From the NCBI RefSeq assembly GCF_004684775.1, contig NZ_SRIC01000042.1, forward strand, positions 1-42,188: a stretch of DNA of 42,188 bases, read 5' to 3'. Source of the stretch: Streptomyces sp. MZ04. Lineage in GTDB: Bacteria; Actinomycetota; Actinomycetes; Streptomycetales; Streptomycetaceae. Below are positions 1 to 8,999 of the stretch, one piece after another. The notes under the pieces were generated by a model. It did not search any database. It saw nothing but the letters and a program-made list of their open reading frames with translations, and was not told the DNA's origin. Position numbers and translations under genes: made by a program. How positions within the stretch are numbered: the first letter of the stretch is position 1; each line of letters starts with the position of its first letter.

Positions 1-78
1 GGAGGCGGGCGGCCGGAATGCGACCTCCGGGGCCTGGCAGCGGGCCAGTTGTCAGTGGTGGCCGCTTTACTGGACGGC

Positions 79-534
79 ATGAGTACGGCACAGCACCTCG
101 CCACGATCGACCTGCTGTGCTCCCGGGAGTTCCCCGCGGAGTACGGCAGGTCGGACGCGGGCGCCGGCGGTCCCGGCTATCACATCGCCGAGTTACTCAC
201 GAGCGAGGAGTTCTGGGACGACGACGGCACACGGCGGGAGGAAACCGAGGAGCAGTACGAGGCCGAGCGTGACGGCCTCTCCGTGCTGCTCGCCGACCGC
301 TGGGGAGCACCCGCCGTGTTCGGCCTCTCCAGCCTCTTCGAGCGCACGCTGAGCGCCGGTGAGGAGGGCACAGGCGATGAGATACCGGAGCCGTGGTGCT
401 CACTGAGCTCCTTGGTGCCCGACCTTCATCTCTGGCAGGCCGACGGGCGGTGGGTGGCCCTCGGCGTCTCCCAGTGGGACAAGGAGCTGCCGTTCCAGCT
501 CATCGCGGTCGTCACGGAGATCGATCCGCCGTAG
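79..534 (+). CDS. Hypothetical protein with a TTA codon
   Basis: This is an acidic, soluble-looking protein of about 151 residues beginning MSTAQHLATIDLL, with no signal peptide, membrane segment or motif that I recognise. The ATG at 79 is preferred because the predicted protein is compact from there. An in-frame TTG at 49 would add ten residues, but neither start has a convincing ribosome binding site. A TTA leucine codon lies in frame at 193-195 (residue Leu39 from the ATG). In Streptomyces TTA codons are read only by the bldA tRNA, so expression is probably developmentally delayed. The 3' end overlaps the convergent acetyltransferase by 23 bases. The reading frame and GC-rich third positions look real, but no function can be offered. 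Confidence 0.6.
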   Translation: MSTAQHLATIDLLCSREFPAEYGRSDAGAGGPGYHIAELLTSEEFWDDDGTRREETEEQYEAERDGLSVLLADRWGAPAVFGLSSLFERTLSAGEEGTGDEIPEPWCSLSSLVPDLHLWQADGRWVALGVSQWDKELPFQLIAVVTEIDPP

Positions 535-1057
535 CGGCAGCGGTGACCGCGTGCACGCGGATGGCACGCCCGCAGGCGGGATCCACGGTCCCCCGCTCCA
601 CACGCATGCCGAGCTTGTTCATGACGCGCTCCGACGCGTCGTTGCCCACCTGGACGATGCTGACGATCCGCTCCAGGCCGCGGTCGGTCAGGCCGAAGTC
701 GAGCGCGGCGCGCGCCGCCTCGGTGGCCAGGCCCCGCCCCCAGAAGGGGCGGCCCAGACGCCAGCCGATCTCCACCGCGGGCAGCACCTCGGGCAGATAG
801 TGCGGCACGGACAGGCCGGTGAACCCGGCGAGTTCACCGGTGGCGCGGATCTCCACGGCGAACAGACCGAACCCCTCGGTCTCCCACCCGTGTTCCCACA
901 TCGCCAGGCTGCCGCGCGTCTGCTCCTCCTGGTCGCGCACCGAGCCGTCGCCGATCCAGCGCATCACCTCGGGATCGGAGTTGATCGTGGTCAGCGGGGC
1001 GACGTCGGACTCGCGCCAGCGGCGGAGCACGAGCCGCGGCGTGTGGAGGGTGGTCAC
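512..1057 (-). CDS. GNAT-family N-acetyltransferase (RimJ/RimL-like)
   Basis: A 181-residue protein with the RimJ/RimL-type GNAT layout: an N-terminal TPRLVLRRW strand, and a central acetyl-CoA pyrophosphate loop region around GRPFWGRGLATEAA, followed by the SERVMNKLGM helix typical of the family C-terminus. It should transfer an acetyl group from acetyl-CoA to an amino group of a protein N-terminus or small molecule; the acceptor cannot be read from sequence. The start is a GTG whose GTGA overlaps the stop of the upstream HIBCH-like gene, so the two are translationally coupled. It ends within the 3' end of the convergent hypothetical gene. The pairing with a CoA-thioester hydrolase may be incidental. 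Confidence 0.88.
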   Translation of the reverse strand: MTTLHTPRLVLRRWRESDVAPLTTINSDPEVMRWIGDGSVRDQEEQTRGSLAMWEHGWETEGFGLFAVEIRATGELAGFTGLSVPHYLPEVLPAVEIGWRLGRPFWGRGLATEAARAALDFGLTDRGLERIVSIVQVGNDASERVMNKLGMRVERGTVDPACGRAIRVHAVTAAATADRSP

Positions 1058-2130
1058 CGCGGGTCCGCCTCGGGGCTGAGGCCGAGCCCGGCGTCCTCGT
1101 GCCGCTCGAAGTGGCGGGCCACGTCCGCGTCGGTCACGCCGGCGAGTCCGGCGGGCGACCAGTGCGGGTCACGGTCCTTGTCCACGACCTGGGCGCGGAT
1201 GCCCTCGACCAGGTCCGGCGCCGTGACCGCGGCCCACGAGACGCGGTACTCCTGCTCGAGCACCTGCTCAAGCGAGGTGAGGGCGCGGGCCCGGCGCAGG
1301 GCGGCGAGGGTGACCTTCAAGGAGGTGGGCGACTTGGTGAGGATGGTCTCCGCGGTCTCCTTGGCCGCCGGGTCGCCGGAGTCGTACAGCCGGGCGACGA
1401 TCTCCTCGACCGAGTCGGCGGCGTAACAGGCGTCGATCCACTCGCGGTGGGCGGCCAGTTCGCCCTCGGGCGCGGTGGTCGCGTACGTGCCGAGCACATC
1501 GTCCACGTCCGCGTCGGCCAGCGCCCCGGTGAACTCCGCAAGGCGCTCCGAGGGTACGTAGTGGTCGGCGAGGCCGCACAGCAGCGCGTCCGCCGCGCCC
1601 ACCGCGCCGCCGGTCAGCGCGAGATGGGTGCCGAGCTCGCCGGGCGTCCGGGTCAGCAGATAGGTGCCGCCGACGTCCGGCACGAAGCCGATGCCGGTCT
1701 CCGGCATGGCGATCCTCGACCGCTCGGTGACGACCCGCACGCTGCCGTGCGCCGATACGCCGACACCGCCGCCCATCACGATGCCGTCCATCACGGCGAC
1801 GTACGGCTTCGGAAAGCGGGCGATACGGGCGTTGAGGCGGTACTCGTCACGCCAGAAGGCCACCGAAGCCGCGCCGCCGCCCGCACGGATGTCGTCGTGG
1901 ATGGAACGGATGTCACCCCCGGCGCACAGCCCCCGCTCACCGGCCCCGGTGAGCACCACGGTCCGGATCGCGTCGTCCCGCTCCCAGCTGGTGAGGGCGT
2001 CGTCCATCAGCCGCACCATGGCGTGGTTGAGAGCGTTGATGGCACGCGGCCGATTGAGGACGATGTGCCCGGCGCGGCCGCGGGTGTGCAGGAGAACCGG
2101 GGCGGTGGCGTCGATGGAGTCGGGCGTCAT
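1054..2130 (-). CDS. Enoyl-CoA hydratase/isomerase family, 3-hydroxyisobutyryl-CoA hydrolase-like
   Basis: A 358-residue crotonase-superfamily protein. It shows the oxyanion-hole segments GLCAGGD (67-73) and MGGGVG (119-124), and the HIBCH-type signature PETGIGFVPDVGG (143-155). The long C-terminal region (about 190-350, including the KSPTSLKVTLAAL helix) is the ECH_2 extension that separates 3-hydroxyisobutyryl-CoA hydrolases from ordinary enoyl-CoA hydratases. The family releases CoA from 3-hydroxyisobutyryl-CoA in valine catabolism, whose later steps give propionyl-CoA and then methylmalonyl-CoA, matching the mutAB operon just upstream on the same strand. The start ATG at 2130 has GGAG about a dozen bases upstream. 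The stop overlaps the start of the GNAT gene. It could still be a different short-chain hydroxyacyl-CoA hydrolase or hydratase. Confidence 0.85.
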   Translation of the reverse strand: MTPDSIDATAPVLLHTRGRAGHIVLNRPRAINALNHAMVRLMDDALTSWERDDAIRTVVLTGAGERGLCAGGDIRSIHDDIRAGGGAASVAFWRDEYRLNARIARFPKPYVAVMDGIVMGGGVGVSAHGSVRVVTERSRIAMPETGIGFVPDVGGTYLLTRTPGELGTHLALTGGAVGAADALLCGLADHYVPSERLAEFTGALADADVDDVLGTYATTAPEGELAAHREWIDACYAADSVEEIVARLYDSGDPAAKETAETILTKSPTSLKVTLAALRRARALTSLEQVLEQEYRVSWAAVTAPDLVEGIRAQVVDKDRDPHWSPAGLAGVTDADVARHFERHEDAGLGLSPEADPR

Positions 2131-2196
2131 GGGCTGGGTGGCTCCTTCGCTGGGCGCTGAGTGCTCTGCTGGGCGTGCGGTGACGGACCTGCGGGC

Positions 2197-2244
2197 CGGT
2201 GGTGGCTGGTCGCGCAGATCCCCCCGCGCCCCTTACGGGGCGCG
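2197..2244. terminator. Streptomyces-type intergenic hairpin repeat, likely terminator of mutAB-meaB
   Basis: A perfect 8-bp stem, CGCGCCCC at 2225-2232 and GGGGCGCG at 2237-2244, encloses a TTAC loop. It is preceded by GGCTGGTCGCGCAGATC at about 2207-2223. From memory this block strongly resembles a short element scattered through intergenic regions of many Streptomyces chromosomes. It sits 9 bases beyond the meaB stop and upstream of the next same-strand gene, the usual place for an intrinsic terminator. There is no U-tract, which is common for actinobacterial terminators. Repeat-family membership is recalled, not searched. Confidence 0.6.
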
Positions 2245-2252
2245 AGCCCGGC

Positions 2253-3266
2253 TCAAGCCGTCCCCGGCCGGGGTCCCGCCCCGCCCCCCTGAAACGCCTC
2301 CAGGATCCGCTCCGCCGCCGAGGTGGCTGTCAACGTCCCCTGCCGCACACCCTGTTCAAGGCCAGGGGCCAGCAGCCGCACCTCGGCGTGGGCGCGCAGC
2401 CGGTCCAGGAGTTCGTCCTGGACCATCGTCCACGTCCAGTCCACCTGCTGGTCGCGCCGCTTGGCGGCGAGACGGCCCGTGGAGTCGAGGAGCGTGCGGT
2501 GCTGCTCCAGACGGTCCCAGACGTCGTCCAGGCCGCTGGATTCCCGCGCGCTGCAGCTGAGCACCGGGGGAGTCCATGCCGCGTCCGCCGGGTGCATCAG
2601 GCGCAGGGCGCCCGCCAGTTCACGCGCCGCCGAGCGGGCGTCCCGTTCGTGCGGGCCGTCCGCCTTGTTGATCGCGAGGACGTCCGCGAGTTCCAGGACG
2701 CCCTTCTTGATGCCCTGGAGCTGGTCGCCGGTGCGGGCCAGGGAGAGCAGCAGGAAGGAGTCGACCATGTTGGCGACCGCCGTCTCCGACTGGCCCACGC
2801 CCACGGTCTCCACCAGGACCACGTCGTAGCCCGCCGCCTCCATCACCACGATCGACTCGCGCGTCGCCTTCGCGACCCCGCCGAGCGTCCCGGCGGTCGG
2901 GGACGGGCGCACGAACGCGGACGGGTCCACCGCGAGGCGTTCCATCCTCGTCTTGTCGCCGAGGATGGAGCCGCCCGTACGGGTCGACGACGGGTCGACG
3001 GCGAGCACCGCGACCCGGTGCCCGAGCCCCGTCAGCATCGTGCCGAGCGCGTCGATGAACGTGGACTTGCCCACGCCGGGCACCCCGCTGATGCCGATCC
3101 GCCGCGCCCGCCCGCTGTGCGGAAGCAGCTGCGTCAGCAACTCCTGGGCGAGAGAACGGTGTTGGGGTCTGGTCGACTCGACGAGTGTGATCGCGCGGGC
3201 GATCTGCGCCCGCTTCCCGTCGAGTACGCCCTTGACGTACGTGTCGATGTCGATCGTCGGGGCCAT
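2253..3266 (-). CDS. meaB: Methylmalonyl-CoA mutase-associated G-protein chaperone MeaB
   Basis: A 337-residue SIMIBI-class GTPase. The P-loop GVPGVGKST is at residues 61-69, followed by AVDPSS, the switch region [10 protein letters not shown] and the base-specificity motif NKAD. Members of the MeaB/ArgK family bind methylmalonyl-CoA mutase, gate loading of adenosylcobalamin and eject damaged cofactor. The gene lies 12 bases downstream of mutB on the same strand, the classic arrangement. The C-terminus (about 270-337) is the usual helical dimerisation arm. The start is ATG at 3266, matching the normal family length. All motifs are intact. Confidence 0.96.
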   Translation of the reverse strand: MAPTIDIDTYVKGVLDGKRAQIARAITLVESTRPQHRSLAQELLTQLLPHSGRARRIGISGVPGVGKSTFIDALGTMLTGLGHRVAVLAVDPSSTRTGGSILGDKTRMERLAVDPSAFVRPSPTAGTLGGVAKATRESIVVMEAAGYDVVLVETVGVGQSETAVANMVDSFLLLSLARTGDQLQGIKKGVLELADVLAINKADGPHERDARSAARELAGALRLMHPADAAWTPPVLSCSARESSGLDDVWDRLEQHRTLLDSTGRLAAKRRDQQVDWTWTMVQDELLDRLRAHAEVRLLAPGLEQGVRQGTLTATSAAERILEAFQGGGAGPRPGTA

Positions 3267-3278
3267 CGGCTCACCGGC

Positions 3279-5480
3279 TCACAGCTCGTGGCCGAGTTCG
3301 GCCGCAAGTCGCTTCACCAGGTCGTACGCGGCGTCCGGGATCACCGTGCCGGGCGGGAAGACCGCCGCGGCGCCCATCTCGAGGAGCGTCGGCACGTCCT
3401 GCGGCGGGATCACGCCGCCCACGACGATCATGATGTCCTCGCGGCCCTCGGAGGCCAGCTCCGCGCGCAGCGCCGGTACGAGGGTCAGGTGCCCTGCGGC
3501 CAGCGAGGAGACGCCGACGATGTGCACGTCCGCCTCGACGGCCTGGCGCGCGACCTCAGCCGGGGTCTGGAACAGCGGGCCGACGTCCACGTCGAAGCCG
3601 AGGTCGGCGAAGGCGGTGGCGATGACCTTCTGGCCGCGGTCGTGCCCGTCCTGGCCCATCTTGGCGACCAGGATGCGCGGCCGGCGCCCCTCCGCTTCCT
3701 CGAAGGACTCGACGAGGGTACGGGTGCGTTCCACGGACGGGGACGAGCCTGCTTCGGTGCGGTACACACCGGAGATCGTACGGATCTGCCCCGCGTGCCG
3801 CCCGTATGAAGCCTCAAGGGCGTCCGAGATCTCGCCCACAGTGGCCTTCGCGCGGGCCGCGTCGACCGCCAGTGCGAGGAGGTTGCCCTCCAGGCCCGGA
3901 CCGGGGGCCCGCTCGGCCGCCGCCGTCAGCGCCCGCAGCGCGTCCTGGCAGGCCCCCTCGTCGCGCTCCTCGCGCAGGCGCTTCAGCTTGGCGATCTGCT
4001 GGGTGCGTACAGAGGAGTTGTCGACTGCTCGGACGTCGATCTGCTCGTCGTTCTCGACGCGGTACTTGTTGACGCCGATGACGGGCTGGCGTCCGGAGTC
4101 GATCCGCGCCTGGGTGCGGGCCGCGGCCTCCTCGACGCGCAGCTTCGGGATGCCCGCGTCGATGGCCTTGGCCATGCCGCCGGCCGCCTCGACCTCCTCG
4201 ATGTGCTGCCAGGCACGGCGCGCCAGGTCGTGCGTCAGCTTCTCGACGTAGGCGCTGCCGCCCCACGGGTCGATGGTCCGCGTCGTGCCCGACTCCTGCT
4301 GGATGAGCAGCTGGGTGTTGCGGGCGATGCGCGCGGAGAAGTCGGTCGGCAGGGCCAGCGCCTCGTCCAGGGCGTTCGTGTGCAGCGACTGCGTGTGGCC
4401 CTGCGTTGCCGCCATCGCCTCGACGCACGTACGCGTGACGTTGTTGAACACGTCCTGCGCGGTGAGCGACCAGCCAGAGGTCTGCGAATGGGTGCGCAGG
4501 GAGAGCGACTTGGCGTTCTTCGGGTCGAACTGCTTGACGAGCTTCGCCCAGAGGAGGCGGGCCGCACGGAGCTTGGCCACCTCCATGAAGAAGTTCATGC
4601 CGATCGCCCAGAAGAAGGAGAGCCGCGGCGCGAACGCGTCGACGTCCAGGCCCGCTTCCTGTCCCGCCCGCAGGTACTCCACCCCGTCGGCGAGGGTGTA
4701 GGCGAGCTCCAAGTCGGCCGTCGCGCCCGCCTCTTGGATGTGATAGCCGGAGATGGAGATGGAGTTGTAGCGCGGCATCTTCTGCGAGGTGTACGCGAAG
4801 ATGTCGGAGATGATCCGCATCGAGGGCTTGGGCGGGTAGATGTAGGTGTTGCGGACCATGAACTCTTTGAGAATGTCGTTCTGGATGGTCCCGGCCAGCT
4901 TCTCGGGCGGTACGCCCTGTTCCTCGGCGGCCACGATGTAGAGGGCGAGTACGGGAAGCACCGCGCCGTTCATCGTCATCGACACCGTCATCTTGTCCAG
5001 CGGGATGCCGTCGAAGAGCTGACGCATGTCGTAGATCGAGTCGATGGCCACGCCCGCCATGCCGACGTCGCCGGTGACGCGCGGGTGGTCACTGTCGTAG
5101 CCGCGGTGCGTCGGCAGGTCGAAGGCGACCGAAAGGCCCTTCTGTCCTGCCGCGAGGTTGCGGCGGTAGAAGGCGTTGGACTCCTCGGCGGTGGAGAATC
5201 CCGCGTACTGCCGGATCGTCCAGGGCTGGTTGACGTACATCGTGGGGTAGGGGCCGCGCAGATACGGCGCGACACCGGGGTACGTCTCCAGGAAGTCGAG
5301 GCCCTCGAGGTCGGCGCCCGTGTAGAGCGGCTTGACCGCGATGCCTTCCGGGGTCTCCCACAGGAGGTCGTCGTCGGCCTTGCCCGAGGACTCCTTGACG
5401 GCGCTGCGCCACTGGTCCTTGGAGCCGTCGGCGGGGGCGTCCGACGTCAGATCGACGCCGGAGAAGTCGGGGATCCGCAT
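3279..5480 (-). CDS. mutB: Methylmalonyl-CoA mutase large (catalytic) subunit
   Basis: A 733-residue adenosylcobalamin-dependent mutase that interconverts (R)-methylmalonyl-CoA and succinyl-CoA. The N-terminal TIM barrel (about 40-400) includes the [17 protein letters not shown] segment and the [20 protein letters not shown] block. The C-terminal B12 domain carries the cobalt-ligand motif DGHDRG with His613 as lower axial ligand, then SSLAAG and the VVGGVIP strand. The start overlaps the mutA stop by one base (TAATG), so the two subunits are translationally coupled. In Streptomyces the enzyme links propionyl-CoA and branched-chain amino acid breakdown to the TCA cycle and can supply methylmalonyl-CoA for polyketides. 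It is complete and undisrupted. Confidence 0.98.
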   Translation of the reverse strand: MRIPDFSGVDLTSDAPADGSKDQWRSAVKESSGKADDDLLWETPEGIAVKPLYTGADLEGLDFLETYPGVAPYLRGPYPTMYVNQPWTIRQYAGFSTAEESNAFYRRNLAAGQKGLSVAFDLPTHRGYDSDHPRVTGDVGMAGVAIDSIYDMRQLFDGIPLDKMTVSMTMNGAVLPVLALYIVAAEEQGVPPEKLAGTIQNDILKEFMVRNTYIYPPKPSMRIISDIFAYTSQKMPRYNSISISGYHIQEAGATADLELAYTLADGVEYLRAGQEAGLDVDAFAPRLSFFWAIGMNFFMEVAKLRAARLLWAKLVKQFDPKNAKSLSLRTHSQTSGWSLTAQDVFNNVTRTCVEAMAATQGHTQSLHTNALDEALALPTDFSARIARNTQLLIQQESGTTRTIDPWGGSAYVEKLTHDLARRAWQHIEEVEAAGGMAKAIDAGIPKLRVEEAAARTQARIDSGRQPVIGVNKYRVENDEQIDVRAVDNSSVRTQQIAKLKRLREERDEGACQDALRALTAAAERAPGPGLEGNLLALAVDAARAKATVGEISDALEASYGRHAGQIRTISGVYRTEAGSSPSVERTRTLVESFEEAEGRRPRILVAKMGQDGHDRGQKVIATAFADLGFDVDVGPLFQTPAEVARQAVEADVHIVGVSSLAAGHLTLVPALRAELASEGREDIMIVVGGVIPPQDVPTLLEMGAAAVFPPGTVIPDAAYDLVKRLAAELGHEL

Positions 5481-7336
5481 TACGCCACTCCCATGTGGTC
5501 GAGGGTGGAGGAGAGTACGGACACGGCGTCACAGCCCGCGAAGACGTACGCGTCGACGTCGGCGTACTCGGCGGGGCGTCCCGCGAGGAACACCCTTTGT
5601 GCGCCCGCCGACTTGAGTGCCCTGGCCACCTCGTCGGCCTGCTCTTCGTAGCGGGCGTCGCTGGAGCAGAGGCACGCCACCGCGGCCCCGCTGGCCTTGA
5701 ACGCCTCGGCGGCCGTCGTCGCGTCCACCGACACCGGGTCGTGCACGGCCTCGATGCCGCCCGCCTGGAAGAGGTTGGCGGCGAAGGAGGCCCGCGCGGT
5801 GTGCGCGGCGGCGGGGCCGAGCGCGGCGAGGAACACGCGGGGGCGGGCCTCGGTCGCCGCGAGGTGTGCGTCCGAACGGGCGCGCAGGGTCTCGTACGCC
5901 TCGTCGCGGCGCACGCGCGGCAGGCCGCCCGACGGCTCGGCGGGGGAGGCCTCGCGCTCGACCGGACGCTCCGTCAGGTTCGGGAACTCGCTGACGCCGG
6001 TGATCGGTTCACGGCGCGTGGCGAGCTTCTTGCCGCGCTTGGCCCAGGTCGCGGCGAGCCGCTCGCCGATCAGACCGGAGCGCAGGGCCGCGGCCTGGCC
6101 GCCCGCGGCCTCGATCTCCTGGAAGAACTCCCAGGCGGCGTGGGCGAGTTCGTCCGTGAGCCGCTCCACGTACCAGGAGCCGCCCGCCGGGTCGATCACC
6201 CGGGCCAGATGAGACTCCTCGAGGAGGATCGTCGACGTGTTGCGGGCGATACGGCGCGCGAAGGCGTCCGGCAGGCCCAGCGAGTGGTCGAACGGCAGGA
6301 CGGTGACGGCATCGGCGCCGCCGACGCCCGCGCCGAGGCAGGCCACCGTCGTGCGCAGCATGTTCACCCACGGATCGCGGCGCGACATCATCACCGGCGA
6401 GGTCACGGCGTGCTGCCGCTGGGCACCGGCCTGCGGCGCGCCGCAGACCTCGGCCACGCGGGCCCACAGGCGCCGTGCGGCGCGCAGCTTGGCGATGGTC
6501 AGGAACTGGTCGGCGGTGGCCGCGTACCGGAATTCCAGCTGGGCGCAGGCCGCTTCGACCGAGAGCCCGGCCTCCGTGAGCTCGCGCAGACAGGAGACCG
6601 CGGTGGCCAGTGAGGCGCCGAGCTCCTGCGCGGCCGAGCCGCCCGCCTCGTGGTACGGCAGGGCGTCGACGGTCAGCGCCCGCAGGTTCGGGTACTCCCG
6701 CTCGCAGACGCGGGCCAGTTCGACGGCGGCAGCGGAGTCGAGCCGCTCACCGGTGCGTGCCTCGTGCCCGAGCGGATCCGCGCCCAGGGTGCCGCGCGCC
6801 GCGTCCTTGGCGACGCCGCGCGCCTCGTACAGACGGAACAACTCGCGTGCGGCGGGCTCGAATTCGGAGCCCGCGTCCAGGGCGACGGGTGCCAGGTCGA
6901 GATAGACGCCGTCGAGTGCCCGCTCGAGTCCGGACACCGGAAGGGCGCCGGGACCCACGCCGAGCCACAGCGACGTGACGCCGTTCTCCAGGTCCGCGAG
7001 CACCGTCTCGTTGGTGCGCGCCGGGTCCGTGGTCGCGTGCCGCTGGCGCACGTCCCAGCCGGACGGGGCAGTGCCCGCGGCGCTGCCGCCTCGGACAAAG
7101 GGGGCGAAACCCGGGAAGCCGGCGTCGGGCGCGGCTTCTCGGGCGGTGTACAGGGGGCGGGTGCTGAGCCCGTCCTCGAGCGCGGTGGACAGCGCTTCCT
7201 CGGCGGCCGAGCCCGATACGTCCTTACCCGACTTGCGCAGCACGCCTTCCACCAGGCGCTGCCACTGCTCATGGGTCGCATCAGGGAACTCGGCGGCCAG
7301 CGTAAGCCCGTCGTCAGGCAGGACCGTCATGCCCAT
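5480..7336 (-). CDS. mutA: Methylmalonyl-CoA mutase small subunit
   Basis: A 618-residue non-catalytic partner of MutB. It has the mutase barrel fold ([29 protein letters not shown]) but its C-terminal B12-like domain lacks the DxHxxG ligand motif: the equivalent stretch reads [18 protein letters not shown]. This is the known signature of the beta subunit in two-subunit mutases. Two nested ATGs exist, 7336 (MGMTVLPDD) and 7330 (MTVLPDD); the shorter form resembles the start I recall for Streptomyces homologues, and neither has a strong ribosome binding site. It is the first gene of mutA-mutB-meaB. The roughly 90-bp upstream region must hold the operon promoter, but no clear -35/-10 pair stands out. 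Confidence 0.96.
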   Translation of the reverse strand: MGMTVLPDDGLTLAAEFPDATHEQWQRLVEGVLRKSGKDVSGSAAEEALSTALEDGLSTRPLYTAREAAPDAGFPGFAPFVRGGSAAGTAPSGWDVRQRHATTDPARTNETVLADLENGVTSLWLGVGPGALPVSGLERALDGVYLDLAPVALDAGSEFEPAARELFRLYEARGVAKDAARGTLGADPLGHEARTGERLDSAAAVELARVCEREYPNLRALTVDALPYHEAGGSAAQELGASLATAVSCLRELTEAGLSVEAACAQLEFRYAATADQFLTIAKLRAARRLWARVAEVCGAPQAGAQRQHAVTSPVMMSRRDPWVNMLRTTVACLGAGVGGADAVTVLPFDHSLGLPDAFARRIARNTSTILLEESHLARVIDPAGGSWYVERLTDELAHAAWEFFQEIEAAGGQAAALRSGLIGERLAATWAKRGKKLATRREPITGVSEFPNLTERPVEREASPAEPSGGLPRVRRDEAYETLRARSDAHLAATEARPRVFLAALGPAAAHTARASFAANLFQAGGIEAVHDPVSVDATTAAEAFKASGAAVACLCSSDARYEEQADEVARALKSAGAQRVFLAGRPAEYADVDAYVFAGCDAVSVLSSTLDHMGVA

Positions 7337-7427
7337 GATGCTAGGGCGGAACCCCTGGCACTCGGTGCCGTGTAGGGCTGTGACCTTGACCTCTTCCGAA
7401 CGCTATTGATCTCAAACGAGCGGACGG

Positions 7428-8077
7428 CTACGGCGATGGCCGCCTCTGAACGGCCCATGCGCATCCCTCGGCTGCGCCATGTTCGACGCGTTCCGCGATC
7501 CGGCGCAGTGCCGTCGCCCCGCACAGCAGCGATCCGTGCTCGGCGCAGGCGCAAGCGCGGGCGCCGTCGTCCATGAGACGCCACAGCGGCGGATTGGCGA
7601 CCAGTACGTCGGGGTCGAGCACGACCTGACCGCCGGAGGCGTCCCGCAGGACAAGGCGCGGCGCGATGCCGTCGTCGCGGCGTACGGCGACGAGGTCGTC
7701 GAGCCGGACGGACCGCCGCAGCAGCAGGCCGCGGGAGACCAGGACTCCCGGGCGGGCTCTGACGCGCGGCGGCGTCAGCACGGCGAAAGGCAGCGCGCCC
7801 AGGGTCGGCCAGAGGGCCACGCCCGGCGCGCGTCGAGCCGACCGGTCGCCGCGTCGAGCAGCAGGAGCAGCCCGCAGAGCAGCGCGGCGCAGCCCGCGGC
7901 GGAGCGGGCGTCCCCGGACCAGGTGCGGTCGTGCGTCCACGGGTCGTGCGTCCACGGATCGTGCGTCCACGGGTCGTGCGTCCACGGGTCGTGCGTCCAC
8001 GGGTCGTGTTCGGTGGGGCCCGGGGTCTCGGGGCCGCCGGGAGTACGCCGTGCGGGGCGCGTCATGCGTCGGGCCAT
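7428..8077 (-). pseudogene. Frameshifted membrane protein gene with 15-bp tandem repeat
   Basis: Two reading frames together make one protein. From ATG 8077 the first frame gives MARRMTRPARR, five tandem DPWTH units, then a hydrophobic helix (GCAALLCGLLLLLDAATG). The second frame takes over at about 7810-7823 and gives LWPTLGALPFAVLTPP, a second membrane segment, and a soluble domain (VLVSRGLLLRRSVRLDDL to about 7440). The span is 650 bases, one short of a whole number of codons, consistent with a single-base loss at the frame switch. As I recall, similar Streptomyces proteins have both halves fused: a two-helix anchor followed by a PH-like cytoplasmic domain of unknown role. It is either a pseudogene or a single-base sequence error. 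Confidence 0.6.
7927..8008. repeat. 15-bp tandem repeat, about 5.5 copies
   Basis: The unit GGTCGTGCGTCCACG is repeated at 7927-7941, 7942-7956, 7957-7971 (one variant reading GATC instead of GGTC), 7972-7986 and 7987-8001, with a partial copy to 8008. On the minus strand it encodes the DPWTH repeats near the N-terminus of the frameshifted membrane protein. Copies are almost identical, so the array is recent or kept homogeneous. There are no spacers, so it is not a CRISPR. Confidence 0.95.
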
Positions 8078-8272
8078 GAGGCGACGCTAGGGGCGGCACA
8101 TGGCCAGGTGCTCCGCGGCGCCCGACCCTTGACGCACCACTGACGCGCCGCCCGACCGCGTTGACGACCGCCTGACGGCAGGGCTGCCGGTTCTCGCGCG
8201 CGGGGCGAGCTCGCGGCTCGCGTTGGTGTTCGCGGATGCTTGACAGGAAGCTCGGCCACGAGGAGGAGAGTG

Positions 8273-8629
8273 ATGACCGAACACAGCGGCAGGGTGATCT
8301 GCGAGATCACGATCTCGGCCGACGGGTACTCGGCCGGGCTCAATCAGACCGAGGAACGCCCGTTCGGCGACGACGGCGGCGACAGCTGGGGCGACAAGCT
8401 GCACGCCTGGATGTTCGAGACGCCGGAGGAGAACCGGGCCGAGGTCGACCAGAGCGCCGGCGCCAAGGCGTTCATCATGGGGCGCAACATGTTCGGCCCC
8501 GTGCGCGGCGCGTGGGATCGGCAGTGGAACGGCTGGTGGGGCGACGATCCGCCGTTCCACGCCCCGGTCTTCGTGCTCACCCATCACGCGCGCGAGCCCC
8601 AGCCAGCCGCGTTGTTCAGACGGGCTTGA
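8273..8629 (+). pseudogene. 3'-truncated RibD C-terminal/dihydrofolate reductase-like protein
   Basis: Translation from ATG 8273, behind a strong GAGGAGGAG ribosome binding site, gives MTEHSGRVICEITISADGY, then AKAFIMGRNMFGPVRG and FHAPVFVLTHHARE. These are the N-terminal two thirds of the RibD_C/DHFR-like reductases common in actinobacteria (normally about 190 residues). After HHAREP at about 8603 the similarity stops. The frame then runs through ten unrelated residues into the 3' end of the convergent VOC gene. The C-terminal strand pairs of the NADPH-binding fold are missing. A deletion joining this gene to the VOC gene's tail is the simplest reading. The 195-bp region upstream (8078-8272) holds TTGACAGGAAG at about 8240, a possible -35. 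Confidence 0.65.
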
Positions 8630-8999
8630 TCCGGCGGCGCAGGAGGCAGAATTCGTTGCCTTCCAGGTCCGCCAGGGTGTGCCAGCTCTCGTTGCCGGTC
8701 TGGCCGACGTCGGCGGGCCTGGCGCCGAGCGCGAGGAGCCGCTCCAGCTCGGCGTCCTGGTCGCGGTCGGTGGGGTTGACGTCGATGTGCAGGGGGAGCT
8801 TGCCCGCACGCGGGTCGCTGCTGGGGCTGAGGACGAGGGTGGGCTGGGGGCCGCCGGAGCCGGCGTCGGGCGGCCCGATCTCGATGCTTCCGTCGTCCTC
8901 CCGGCCGAGTTCGACGTAGCCGAGGACCTCGCTCCAGAACGCGGCGAGCCGCTCGGGGTCGGCGCAGTCGAGGATCAGTTCACTGATGCGGCATGCCAT
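8616..8999 (-). CDS. VOC-family (glyoxalase/bleomycin-resistance-like) protein
   Basis: A 127-residue protein with the single-module vicinal oxygen chelate pattern of actinobacterial glyoxalase-like proteins: ISELILDCADPERLAAFW at the start, LPLHIDVNPTDRD in the middle and LADLEGNEFCLLR at the end. The start at 8999 (MACRISEL) is chosen because it matches the family N-terminus; longer in-frame starts add only arginine-rich shadow sequence. Such proteins bind a divalent metal or act as small-molecule sequestration or isomerase enzymes; the substrate is not evident. The start overlaps the stop of the upstream GNAT gene by 20 bases, suggesting coupling. Confidence 0.82.
   Translation of the reverse strand: MACRISELILDCADPERLAAFWSEVLGYVELGREDDGSIEIGPPDAGSGGPQPTLVLSPSSDPRAGKLPLHIDVNPTDRDQDAELERLLALGARPADVGQTGNESWHTLADLEGNEFCLLRRRIKPV

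Noticed and set aside
7337..7427. Cobalamin riboswitch upstream of mutA
   Set aside because: The gap is only about 90 bases and I see no B12-box-like sequence, so it cannot hold the usual riboswitch fold.
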